A stretch of 64,000 nt of DNA, taken from Trema orientale (lineage: Eukaryota; Streptophyta; Magnoliopsida; Rosales; Cannabaceae). The stretch is taken from contig JXTC01000740.1 in assembly GCA_002914845.1 (NCBI GenBank), forward strand, positions 7,547 to 71,546. The letters are read 5' to 3'. Made by a program: the position numbers and the translations under genes. Under the pieces are notes generated by a model. It did no database searches and was not told the origin of the DNA. It saw only the letters and a list, made by a program, of their open reading frames with translations. Numbering within the stretch: the stretch's first letter is position 1; each line of letters starts with the position of its first letter. Shown one piece after another: positions 23,570 through 35,109 of this stretch.

Positions 23570-24750
23570 GAGAGACTCGTGGAAATTAATGGAAAAATTA
23601 ATGTAATCGGTTGTTTTCATAAAAAAGGTATATATATATATATTGGGAAATTGTTTCTTAATATAATTACTCTTTGAACTTTTTGTCATTTCAACTACGG
23701 CTATTTTAGTAATAAAATTTAAATTTTAAAAAGGGTGGGAGTGCGAAGAATAATTTGAGAGTTGGCAATAGATGCGCATTTGACTATTACTCAAATTAAT
23801 CACTCCCATTTTAGCTAAATTTGAGAATTTAATGAAAAATGACAATAATACTCTTAGTGAATAATAGATTTAGGCTTTTATTATATTTTTTCTTTGTAGT
23901 TGAATACATTAATAGTTGTTTGGAAAGTGTTATGCCTTATTAAATAAAATAATATTTTGGAGTGTATAAAATAATATTTTGAACACTCCATATAGACAAT
24001 CTTTAAATTTAATATAAACTTAAAATTACTAGTTATTTTGTGTAATTTTGTTATTTTCACCAAATGTTATGTAGCAAATATAGGAGGGATAGATTGACGT
24101 AAAAATACGTGTACCCTAAAATTTGTAATGTATCACAAAATTAATTCGTAAAGCGACTAGGAGTAATGAAAGTGCGACATTTTATTCATTTAAAATTTAC
24201 AAAACATGATTGAAAGAATCTTCCTACAAATAAATGACTTTTTTTTTTTCGTTGGGGAAAAAATGTGAGTTTTAATTAGTTATTAGCACCTCCTTTTTAT
24301 CTCCTTACTTGTCTAGAAAATATCTCCTTACACCATCATTACTGGTCACCATTGTCGCGGTTATTATTTCATCATTAAATCTTTGTAGGAAAGAAAATAA
24401 ATATCAACTCAAGATACTCTCTTTTTTTTCTTTTTTAAAAGAAAATCTGTATTCTTTTTTTTTTTTGACGAAAAAAATCTGTATTCTTTGTAGGCAAATA
24501 CTCTATAAATTCATTAGTTCCATCATCTTACTTTTTTCTCTTTCCCTTCTTTGTACTCGAAATTTCTCTGCATTTTTTGTCATCTCATATGACATGCATG
24601 TGTTGGAAATATAAAAATCTAGAGCATTTACATAGATGATCATTGCCACTATCTTTTCAGCAAATTAAAACATACGTCGATCGCACATTTAATATGAGTA
24701 TGAAGGTTAAATATTTAACCAATAATGATCAGCTTTAGTGCCCATAGCAG
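23570..24750. other. AT-rich intergenic DNA
   Basis: A pair of short direct copies (AAAATCTGTATTCTTT, at about 24441 and 24475) flanks a T-run. Otherwise no gene, RNA or element end was recognised. Confidence 0.45.
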
Positions 24751-25022
24751 TCAAAAAATTATATTATATATTGATTGATCAAGGACAAAAATGTTAATGT
24801 TGACAGAGTTATTGAGGTTTTGATTTACAAACAATGCTAATGAAAATGACGAAAATGTCAACGTCGACAAATTATTTGGAAAAAAAAAATAGATACTTCG
24901 AAAGTGACTATTTTTTCCAGTAAAATTTTATAAAATATTATAATAATTAATATTGCTCGATTTGAATTAGATTAATATTAAAAATAATATATACTTGCTT
25001 AAGCATATGAGAATCGCTTTTC
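24751..25022. repeat. Direct repeat copy A (empty MITE site)
   Basis: This segment, from TCAAAAAATTATATTATATA to GCATATGAGAATCGCTTTTC, recurs at 25614-26021 with scattered substitutions and small indels. Copy A has an uninterrupted TTAATATTAAAAATAATATA where copy B holds the Mutator-type MITE. Confidence 0.8.
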
Positions 25023-25035
25023 TTTTCTTTTTTTC

Positions 25036-25610
25036 TGAAAGTGAAAATTAACTCTTATTATTTCAAATCATCAGCCATTAAATGGGCAATACAACTCAAA
25101 ATAACTTCTGAAAATAATGAGAAAAAATTATCACGAAAATACAACTTTACAAGTGTATAGACTTCTTTGTTACCCTCACAAGTAACAAAGGCAAGGACCT
25201 ACACTATACTTATTAACCAAAAGTCAGACGTCTCCAACCAAAACATCATCTAAATTCTGACTAGTTTCTTCATTCATTGCGGTAATGGCATTCAAACAAT
25301 CACTCTCCATAATAAAAGCAACAACAGCAATTTCCTCACACCACAGTAAAGCTTTTCTTATGGCCAGTAGTTCCGCAATATAAGGCCATAGCTAAATGAG
25401 AATAGATTTGGATAGCACATTAAGCACTTCACGTGCATCATTTCTCATAATAGCCCTATACAACCCAACCCCGAATTGACTGAAGCATCGACATTTAGCT
25501 TAAGCTTACTGGTTGGGAGACAACACCAGCTCACGGTTGATAACAGGCATAGTGGCTGGAACTCCTGTTCGCCGTCGAGACTCATGAAATTCAAACAAAA
25601 GCTGCCCGGC
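25036..25610 (-). mobile_element. LINE-type RNase H remnant
   Basis: The minus strand reads KLKLNVDASVNSGLG, then AELLAIRKALLWCEEIAVVA and FIMESDCLNAITAMNEET. These are the strand-1, helix and ESD parts of the RNase H domain linked to plant LINEs. A T-rich tract at about 25018-25035 may be its tail on the minus strand. Frame changes and a stop interrupt it. It lies between the two copies of the 24751/25614 direct repeat. Remnant only. Confidence 0.65.
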
Positions 25611-25613
25611 TGA

Positions 25614-26021
25614 TTCAAAAAATTATATTATATATTGACCAAGGACAAAAATGTCAATATTGACGGAATTGTCGAAGTTTTAATTTACGAACAATACTAA
25701 AGAAAATGGCGGAAATGTCAATATCGACAGATTATTTGAAAAAATAAATAAATACTCCCATAAAATTTTATAAAATGTTAAAATAATTAATATTACTTGA
25801 TTTGAACTAGATTAATATTAAAAGTAAGGAGGCGACTATAGTAGGGGCGCCTCTACGTAAGGCCCCTGTTTATACACCGTTTGATGAGAATCTGTGGGGA
25901 ATCTGTTTATACACAAATTCCCATCAAACAGTGTATAAACAAGGCCTTACGTAGGGACGCCCCTACTGTAGACGCACCCTAAAAGTAATATATATTTGCT
26001 TAAGCATATGAGAATCTCTTT
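25614..26021. repeat. Direct repeat copy B (contains a MITE)
   Basis: Second copy of the segment at 24751-25022, interrupted by the Mutator-type MITE plus one target duplication (161 bp). Without the insert it is about 247 bp long. Confidence 0.8.
25828..25979. mobile_element. Mutator-type MITE, copy 3
   Basis: A 152-bp relative of the elements at 10517 and 10730. Inverted ends GGAGGCGACTATAGTAGGGG and (complement) GGGTGCGTCTACAGTAGGGG, with the perfect 9-bp duplication TAAAAGTAA (25819-25827 and 25980-25988). It is about 20 bp shorter than the other two through loss of inner sequence. The homologous empty site in copy A confirms the borders. Confidence 0.92.
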
Positions 26022-26209
26022 TCTTAACATATTGGATTAACATTACGATTATGCTAGGAAATCAAAAGTACTATACATTAACTGTAAACTATAATTTCAT
26101 TATCATTGATTTAGTACTCATTATTACTAAGAAGATACAAAATAATGTCAATTACTACATACTAATTAAAAGCAAAAGATATCAACTCTAAGTTTGTTTA
26201 ATACCAGAA

Positions 26210-26935
26210 AAAACTGTTGATGCAGTTTTGACACGTGTGCTCAGGGGTGACATATTCACATGGAAAGTATACAAGTAAGTGTGGAGGGGCAGTGTTTCAT
26301 CTAAGTCTTGCCAGATCACACGACTGGCTCTCAATAGAGTAACATGGATAAGAATTATGAAATGGCTACTGTTAGGTAACGAAATATAATTAACGAATTT
26401 TTAAAGTTACGAAATACTTAAGTAACGAAATATGAAGTCAATAAACCTTTACTAAAGTCATGAAATCCAATTCTTTTCGTCACTTTAGTTCAAGGAAATT
26501 TACCTATATAAAGGCCTCATCACTTGGCCATGAGGACAACATTGGAAGGGAGAGAAAGACTTGAGGGAAATAGTGAGAACAATTTGAGAAGTCTTAGTCT
26601 ACGCATTTGAAAGTCTTAAAAAAAAACCCATTCTCACCCCTCATAATTCTGTCCATGAAAACTCCATTGGGAACTTAGAGCTTTCCTACACTCTACCCTA
26701 GTCGTATTATTTCTCTTTCATATTATATCTCTACTTCATATCTATAATTTTCGTGACAGTGTTCTTTACTATCAACATAGCTTTATGAGCACTAGATTTT
26801 GTTCTATGCTATAAATATATATGTATTTGTATATTTGAGCACTGGATCTTGTTCTATGCCATACAAATGCATATATATATAACTATATATATACATATAC
26901 ACTTCAACACTGAATTTTGTTCTACGCTTTGTATA
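26210..26935 (+). repeat. Possible solo or partial LTR with downstream triple repeat
   Basis: A TATA-like ACCTATATAAAGG at 26502-26513 follows a block starting TGTTAGGTAACG (26369) and is followed by leader-like sequence up to about CGTGACA (26757). This is the layout of an LTR U3-R-U5, but I found no convincing 5-bp duplication or partner LTR. Just downstream, a word like GAGCACTGGATCTTGTTCTA occurs three times (about 26787, 26837, 26906). Fossil; family not determined. Confidence 0.35.
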
Positions 26936-27235
26936 TGTATGTCTAAAATTTTGTGTACTTGACGATTTGATCTCGATCAAGTAAAAACATATGTTGATAG
27001 CACAAGAATACTGCCAAAACCTTTTCTATAAGCAAAAATCATACATTGATGATAAAATTATTTGACATGTTATTTCACAATCATCCACGTGTTTATCAGA
27101 CTTGTTATTAGTTGGCAGTCAATACGTTGACTAATACGTGTACTGTTATGTTCCGCCCGAACGCCGGAACAAAAAGCAAAGAGTTTCTAGGAGATAGAAA
27201 AAACTGTAGTAAGTTCCAATCGATTCCAAAAAGTA

Positions 27236-27396
27236 AGGGCGCGTTTGGTATAGAATTCGAATCATATTTTTCAAATTCAGAAACAGCTTTTATGTAGAAA
27301 ATTAGAAGGATAAATATTTTTTCCTTCCAATTTTCTACATAGAAGCTGTTTCTGGATTTGAAGAATAGTATTCGAATCTTATACCAAACGTGCCCT
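27236..27396. mobile_element. Palindromic MITE, TA (or TAA/TTA) target
   Basis: A 161-bp near-perfect foldback with ends AGGGCGCGTTTGGTATAGAA and (complement) AGGGCACGTTTGGTATAAGA. The arms pair over about 75 bp each, through TTCTACATA and AAATTAGAAGG. TA flanks both sides (27234-27235 and 27397-27398), fitting a Stowaway/Tc1-mariner type. A PIF-like TAA/TTA reading is less symmetric. Non-coding. Confidence 0.75.
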
Positions 27397-27398
27397 TA

Positions 27399-28181
27399 AC
27401 TTGCTAATATACTACCCTTTAATCTTTGACGTAATTATTAATGTATCATATGTATTTTCTTGATCTCTTCCTACTACAACCTATGAACTAGATTTTAGTT
27501 CTTTAATAAGTTTAAAGTAAATAATGTAGAACTCTTTTTTTGATAGGAAAAAAAGGTGAAGAAAATAGGCTACAAATTACTTTTTACTATTATTATTTTT
27601 TTCGTGAAAAGTAAAACTTTCCAATCATTTTCGACATTATGTGATTATTTCTACAAATAACCTATATATTTATGGATACTCACAAATATTATAAATATTT
27701 GTAGACATTGTTGACATTTTGCGGACACTTTGGAAAGAATGTCACCCGATATCTATGTCAAGAGTCGAGACTTCAAATTATGAATAATATCGTGGAAATA
27801 TCGACAATAGTCTGAATATTTTTCATCCTTGATATCGATATACTATAGCTTTGAATTATCTCTCTTGGACTATATTTAATACCAACAAAAAAAAAAAAAA
27901 AGAAAAAAGAATTCTGCCATCACGAACTAATCATATATCCTTTATTTTTCATGTTTATTCGCAAGCATTATTGTGATTGGGACCGTTAACTCTATTAATC
28001 AACATCATAAAATTTGAAAATTAGACTCCCTATATCTGTTTATATGTATCACTTTTGTACCATGCAGCATAAAAAATGTGCTTGCACGGGAGTCATGCTA
28101 AATCAAGACATGGATAAATAAAATTTCAATAACTTCGAACGAAATTAGCTCTGTATATGTGGACATCCAAAAGAAATCCAT
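27399..28181. other. AT-rich intergenic DNA
   Basis: No gene, RNA or repeat end was recognised; there is one A-run near 27885-27905. Confidence 0.5.
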
Positions 28182-28199
28182 AATCTAATTTTCCTAGTT

Positions 28200-28397
28200 T
28201 TTTTTTATATTTTAAATAGGGCTTAACTAATGACTTTTACTTATTACAAATTAAAGGAAAACATCTACTACTATCCAATCCCTACCCCAACCCATTAAGG
28301 ATAATAGATTTTTAGACCTACCCCAGTGTGATTCGAACCTAAGACCGAGATCCTAGGTAATGGGTGCTCTTACTACTTGAGCCAACCTATTTCGTCG
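28200..28397 (-). mobile_element. tRNA-derived SINE with perfect 18-bp target duplication
   Basis: On the minus strand, the RNA polymerase III A box TGGCTCAAGTAGTAAGAGC (28384-28366) is followed by the B box GGTTCGAATC (28339-28330), as in tRNA-derived SINEs. The body continues to a T-run at 28200-28206, the tail on this strand. It is flanked by AATCTAATTTTCCTAGTT at 28182-28199 and 28398-28415, identical over 18 bp. The intact duplication indicates a fairly recent insertion. The tRNA-like part is not a functional tRNA. Confidence 0.9.
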
Positions 28398-28499
28398 AAT
28401 CTAATTTTCCTAGTTAATTCCGGTTTTCTGTTACTATTAAGAAGATATAGAAAAGTTATTTAAAAAAATATATATAAAAAAGAAAGACAGAAAATAGAG

Positions 28500-30700
28500 A
28501 ATAAGAAATTCTTTCTTGTTGTGTTTTTATAATGAGTACGTATTTATAGTTGTAGGATACAACCTATAAAAGTATGACATAAGATTAACTCCCTCTTATT
28601 TTAACGTAAGTGTTTGAGCTGATCACACATTCTAATCTTATTGACTAACATCTCAGTAGTAGTTGTAGGAAGTACTTTGGAGTTGTTACTTGAATGAATT
28701 TATGAATATCTATTTTGCCTTTCTTTTGAAGGTCTTAGAAGAATTTTGGTGAAATATGTTTACTTCTATCGGCTTTGATGTGACCTTCTGTAATATGAGT
28801 AATGCATGTTGCATTATCTACACAAAAAGTTGTCGAACTTTCTCTGATTAATCAAATATCACAGATGTTGAATTGAAGATCTTAACCATACATATTTTCA
28901 ATTTGCCTCATATAATGCATGTATTTTAGCATGCATGGATTGACAAAATGATTGTCAATATTCGAATTCATAGAATGCCAAGACATATAGCAATACACCA
29001 AATATGAAAACATAATCTATTTGGATTGCGCTTTATGTAGATCGGGTAAATATTCAATTTCTACATAACCTCTAATTTAGATTTTGAGTATTTTATGTAA
29101 CACAAGCCTAAATCTATTGTTCAACAAAAATACTAAAGCATATGTTTGATACCATATTCTAATGTCGTCTAGTCAGTAAAGAATTATCTCGCTAATAAAT
29201 TAACAGAAAAAGCAATATCAGACTGTGTGTAGTTAGTAAGATATATTAGTGCACCTAATACATTAAGATATAATATTTCAGGACCAAGGATTAATTCAGT
29301 ATCTTCTTGAGGACAAATAGAGTCCTTATATATATTTAAGAGATCAAATAACCAGTGGAGCACTCAGTGGATTAGTTTTGTCCATATTGAAGATTTTAAC
29401 ATTTTTTTCTATATAAGTTGATTTTTGGACAAGAATTCCATACAATAAATGCTCAATTTATAGGCCTAAACAAAATTTTGTCTTCCTAAGATCTTTTATC
29501 TCAAACTCCCTTTTAAATAGGTAATTGTCCCATTAAGCATTTCAAGAGTCCCAGGATAAGCCCAAAAAAAAAAGTAATTCAAGAATCTCTATAATATTTA
29601 AATCATCAACATAAACTGCTATAATCACAAAATAATGATTTGACATCTTTATAAAAATGTACGGGCAAATAAGATCATTATATTATCTTCTTTCAAAAAA
29701 TATTCACTGAAACAACTTTATCACATGTATACTATTTGTTTTAGTCATGTAAAGATCTTTGTAGTTTTATTGAATACATATACCGAGGTTTAAAGCTACA
29801 TACTTGAGGTATTTTTATTCCTTAAGGACTTTCGTGGATATATCACTATTAAGTGATCCATATAGGTATTTTATATCCATAAGATGTATATGAAGTCTTT
29901 CAGAGATTGTAAAGCTAGTGAGGAATCTATATATATATATATTTGCATCTACCACTGGAGAATATATTTCCTCACAATTAATACCAAGCCTTCGTGAGAA
30001 AAATTATGCTACAAGTCATGTTTTATATCTTTTAATTTCATTCTTTCATCACATTTCCATACGAATAGCTACCTGTAACCTACAAGTTTTATGTCTTCAT
30101 GTGTTTGGAGTATAAGTCTAATATTTCACGTTTTGCAAGTGAACATAACTTTGCTTGTATAGCCCCTTCTCATTTTGGTCAATAATTTCTATGTTGATAT
30201 TTTATAACTGATTTTGGTTCAAGATCCTCACTTTTTTCTATGATATCATGAGCTAATAAGTATGCAAATATATTATCAACAACAACATTATTTCAATTCC
30301 ATATTTTTTGAGAGATAATATAACAAATAGAGATCTCATCATTAATTTTTAATATGTTCAAGTACCTGATAATTTTCTAGAGCCACTTGCTCTGCTATAT
30401 TTATTGTTTTTCCCTGTGTCATAGTCTCTTCAGGAGTATCAATGACCTCAATAATGCCAGCTTGCTTGTTTTGCTCCTTTCCCTTTCTTGGGGAACTAAT
30501 AAGTCTATCAAGCTTTTGGTGTGCTATAGACCCACTCAATTGTATTATAGTGATATCAATTAAGTATGAGCATTTTCGCTGGTACATATGCTTTGCAAAT
30601 ATATAATTTTGAACTTTCAGTTTGCATTGATTTATACGAGGATCAAAGTGATTTAATGATAATGCATTACATAAAATTTCATATTTTTCCAAACTTTTTA
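28500..30700 (-). mobile_element. Ty1/Copia pol fossil without LTRs
   Basis: The minus strand carries remnants of Copia pol in the expected order from high to low coordinates. The linker before the reverse transcriptase is at about 30690-30340 (FDPRINQC is recognisable). Reverse transcriptase pieces follow at about 30000-29600, and the later reverse transcriptase and RNase H region lies below. No flanking LTRs or duplication were found. It has many breaks and looks like an old, truncated copy. Confidence 0.65.
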
Positions 30701-32521
30701 AGCTTATGTTTCCCTCAACCTAAAGCTGGGAAATGTTTTTCATTAAAATGATAGTCAGCAAATCGTGTTATAAATATGTTACCAATCGATGATTTAAGAT
30801 ATTTAAAAGAAAGTCCAATTTGGGATATAATCATATTATTTCAAGGGCCGGCCTATTTACATTGTCACTTGTTAATTGATATTTGTAGATCTCCAATGTA
30901 TAATATAAAAATATATAGGGAAAACTAGGTAGATGTCCAATTTTTTAAATTGACTTAAATAGATGTCATCTTTTTAAATTTTATTAGCAGATGTTTAACT
31001 GTAAACCTAAGGTGTACTTATTTTTACATTTTTGCCCCTTTTTATTAGGTTAGTTTTTTTTTATTTTAGGAATTTTTTTTTCTTTTTCATTTTTGCTCTC
31101 TCTCTCTCTCTTCTCTGTTCTGTTTCTCTCTCCTCTTCAATCGAGCTTTATCTCTCTGTACTCTCTGTCTATTGGTAATTCTCTCTCTCTCTCTCTCTCT
31201 CTCGTTGTTTCTCTTTCTTCGTTCCTTGGTCATTGTTTCTTTCTTTCTCTCTCTCACATATTTTTTCCGGTGGTGGTTTCTTTTTTTTGGCAGTTGCTTC
31301 TTTTTCGGTGGTGCAAAATACATTGATCTAGTTATTAAGGTATGTATATTCTTTGAAATTTATTTTGGTTGTTTATAAGTTATTTTCCTGATTGAATTGG
31401 GAATTTTGTTTTTTATTGCTAATGTAAGTTGCTATTATAGTTAATTTTCTATGTAATATTATTTTAGCTCATGATCAGTGGTGATTTGTGTATTTTTACA
31501 TTTTTTTGGATTGTTTTTCTTTGTTTGAAATTTTTTCCAGATTGGTTCATATATTTTTATATGCGGTATATATGTTTTGTATGCTGATATATATACTGGT
31601 ATATATAAATATCGTTTTCTGGTTTATGTATATCGTATATACCTAGTTTACAATCTTATACAATGGATTAAAAGTTATATATCTACTTTCATTTTCATAT
31701 CTCATGAGTTTGTTTTCTTAGAGTTCAACATTATATGAACAGACTTGAAAATCCTATTTACCATGTACTCAATATTTTATATACCATTTACATCCTACAA
31801 GATTATTGTCTCTGTTATTGGTATATAATTGTTAGTTATTTGTATATATTGATTTACGGTCCATATGCATATATATCGTGTCTGCATATTTATGAACACG
31901 GTATACATTTTTATATACCTTGTATACTACTTGTGTTTTTCTCATATGTTCGTAATGTTTTCCTAGGGATGGTGAAAATACCCATTATCATTCGCTATCA
32001 TAGTCACTGGGATGAGAGTAAAAAATATGTAGATTATAGGTTTATTAGTATATTGGTTGATGAAAGCTGTGGGTATATGGAATTTTTGGATTTTCTTTTT
32101 GGAGAGGCATATTAGGATTGGATCGATTAAGGCATATTGTTCATTTATTTGTTGATATGAAGTTTGATGGCTCTAGTAATAATTTTTTAGAGATTAAAGG
32201 TGACAGCAGATTAGGTTGGTATTTTTACATTGCCAAAGATGATAGTAATATGAAATACCTGCTTATAATTACCTATGATGAGGTTTCATTGGTAGATGCT
32301 GCAATGCTATTCAAGGTTCTTCCAAGGAGTCTTATGCTTTATTCTTTCATATTTAGCAGCAATGAAAAGTCGTAACCCTAATACGTTGTCTTTTTTTATT
32401 CTAGTTTTGTGGTATACCATTTTTCGTCTTTGGTATATAAATTTTTTCTCTTGATATATCTGTATATCTATGTACTGATGGATTTTCCACTTTATTTTTT
32501 AATTTTTTGTTATTGATTTTT

Positions 32522-32960
32522 CCTTATAGCCTTATATACAGATTATGTAGTTGATGAGAATAGTAACTTTATGCTCTTATTTATTCTGATTTTTTAGTAT
32601 ACCATTTTTTGTCTTTGGTATATAAATTTTTTCACTTGGTATATCTGTATATCTACAAACTGGTGCAACAGATTTTTTACTTTGTTTTTTAGTGTTTGTT
32701 ATTGATTTTTTCTTATAGGTTCATATACAGATTACTTAGTTCATGAGAATAGGAACTTTATATCCTTGTTTATTTTGATTTTTTGGTATATCATTTTTTG
32801 TCTTTGGTATATAAATTTTTTCACTTGGTATATATGTATATCTACGTACTGGTGCAACAGATTTTTTACTATGTTTTTTAATATTTTGTTTTTTATTTTT
32901 CCTTATAGGTTCATATACAGATTACATAGTTGATGAGAATAAGAACTTTATGTTCTTGTT
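32522..32960 (+). repeat. Triplicated exon head plus intron end, period about 189 bp
   Basis: The block CTTATAGGTTCATATACAGA plus TTAC.TAGTTGATGAGAATA.GAACTTTATG occurs at about 32522, 32711 and 32901. Each copy is preceded by the same T-rich tail with GGTATATAAATTTTTT. Only the third copy runs on into the transposase core, so the first two are duplicated 3' splice site plus exon-start units. Confidence 0.8.
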
Positions 32961-33932
32961 TATGGTGTTTGGAGCTTCGATTAAAGGTTGATCGCATTGT
33001 AGGCCAGTGATATCAGTCGATGCGACATTCTTGAGATCGAAGTTCTATGGGACACTCTTCATTGCATTCACGATAGACGCTGATAACCATATTTTTCTAC
33101 TTGGTTTTGATATAGGTGATTCAGAAAATGATTCATCTTGGCCATGGTTCTTTGAGCAATTGAAAAGGGCCATAAAAACTCGTCTAGACTTAGTGATTAC
33201 TTTAGGAAGGCAATCCAAGTGATTACTTTAGATAGGAATCCAAGTATTAGGAAGGCAATATCGATTATCTATCTTGAGGCTGAGCACATTTATTGCATGT
33301 ATCATTTGCTTAATAACATGAAGGCAAAAATTAAGTTTATCAGTAATAATAAATTGTTCGAGAGGTGTGCAAAAGCTTACTTGAAATCTGATTTTGATGA
33401 GCTTATGTGTTAGATAGTGGAGATCAAACCAACAACATATGAGTACTTATCTATAGATGTGGGATATCTGAGATGGGCAAGATGCTATGGAAGTAGAAGA
33501 AGATACACTACCATGATGTCTAATATCTCAGAAAACAAGAATTCGACTTTAAACGATGCAAGATCTTTACCAAGTGTATCATCTTTTTCAATTTCATTGT
33601 TTTGAATGGTTTTTCTTTACTTATACTTGCATGTTGTCTTGGTATATGCATTTTTAATCTGAGTAGATCATTTGTTGTTGTTGGCATACGGTTGTTAATT
33701 GTATATATATATATATATTAATTTGTGACAAGTATAGATTATTTGTGTTTTTTATTTTGTAACAATTTCCTTTGTTGGAGGCTATAAGACAAAAGGTCTA
33801 AGATTGGTTTGCAAGCCGTAGCTTTGTCTACAAGAACAGATTTAACTCCGTGGGCAGAAGATAAAATATGAATGTAGATTCATTTAGCAAGGAAAATGAC
33901 GGCAAGTTGCTGTTCTTTTTTTGCTATTTTTA

Positions 33933-34590
33933 GGATTCGGTATATAGAATTTTTGCTTTCGTAGATAAAGTTATTAACGTGGTATATAATAATATATACC
34001 AAATTCAATATTGCTTTATAACCCTTATATGAATTGATTTTAGTAGTTGTTGTTGTAATATCTTTTGGCTTTTTGTTATTTTTTTTGGTGTTAATTATGT
34101 CATATAATTGATTTTACTAATGTTGTCTTTCATATAGTTTGTTTGTTTGCTAATTTTCAGGGTTTAGTATATAAATTTTTTACTTTGATATATAAATTTA
34201 TTAACGTGGTAGATATTGATATATACTAGATTCAGTAGTGCTTTATATAAATTGTTTTTAATAGATGTAGCAGTATCTTTTCATTTTTTCAATGTTATTT
34301 TTTGTCGCTAATCAGGTGCATACAGATGATTTTAAGAATTTTAGTTTTCATACAGTTAGTTTATTCGCTGTTTTTCAGAGCTTGGTATATAGATTTTTGC
34401 TTTGGTATATAAATTTATTAACATAGTAGATATTGATATATACCATATTAAATAATGCTTTATAAAAATTGATTTTAGTAGATGTAGTAATATATTTTAG
34501 TTTTTATTGTCATTTTTTGTTGCTAATCAGGTTCATACAGTTGGCTTCCATGTATATAAAATTCGTGACACTAATTCAGAATTCATTATT
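33933..34590 (+). repeat. Triplicated intron segment, period about 220 bp
   Basis: Three related segments begin at about 33933, 34160 and 34378 with GGTATATA(A/G)A-TTTTT. They continue through ATTAACGTGGTA.ATA and GATATATACCA to TTGATTTTAGTAG and GCTAATCAGG or AATTTTCAGGG. They lie in the intron before the SWIM exon of the transposase. Confidence 0.7.
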
Positions 34591-35109
34591 CATTTGATGC
34601 AACGTCGTTGCGGTTCTGGGAAGTAGAACTTTGACGGTATTTCATGTTCTCATATTTATGCTGTAGTTAGTAAGTGCAGCTTGAATTACTATAACTATGT
34701 TTCTCATTTTTTTAAGAACTCAGCCTTTGAGCTTGCCTATAGCGGGAATATTAATCCAGTTGGGAGACAGGCGGATTGGGATGTTCCAGATTATATTAAG
34801 GAGCAACCTATTCTCCCTCTAATTCTAGAGAAAGCCAGTATTGGTAGGCCGAAAAAGAAAAGATATCTCTCCATAGGTGAGCTCAAGAAGAAGAAGCAAG
34901 TAAAGTGCGGTCGATGCAAGCAATACGGCCACAATCAGAAAACTTGCAGAAATCCAATTCTTTTTGAATTACACATTACGAAGAAGATTAAAAGCTATTC
35001 AGATCATTAGATTCTTACATATCTGACTTTGTAGTCAATTTTATTTTCAAGGAGGTTCTTTTCTTTTTTCCCTGTATTTTCGGTACATTTTTTTTATCCT
35101 TGGTATATG

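Larger units (their letters stand above)
31969..35010 (+). pseudogene. MuDR-type transposase pseudogene of the MULE
   Basis: 31969-32113 encodes an N-terminal MULE domain (MVKIPIIIRYHSHWDESKKY) and stops at 32113-32115. The reading resumes in another frame (32118-32375). The catalytic core lies at 32918-33414 with FMFLFMVFGASIKGW, VISVDATFLRSKFYGTLFIA, DSENDSSWPWFFEQL, then LDRNPSIRKAI and the C..H motif HIYCMYHLLNNMKA, with a frame change near 33222. 33417-33605 continues with VGYLRWARCYGSRRRYTTMM. About 33780-33870 holds a further piece ending LTPWAED. 34535-35010 carries the SWIM-like CSHIYAV and the zinc knuckle CGRCKQYGHNQKTC. The first two acidic residues of the DDE triad are visible (VDATF, LDRNP). 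Stops and frame changes make it non-functional. Confidence 0.8.

Noticed and set aside
28330-28384. tRNA-like A and B boxes suggesting a tRNA gene
   Set aside because: No cloverleaf with acceptor stem; the tail and 18-bp duplication show a SINE.
31087-31378. Frames rich in Arg-Glu or Ser-Leu near 31.1-31.4 kb
   Set aside because: Translation of a CT/GA-rich tract at the MULE left end.
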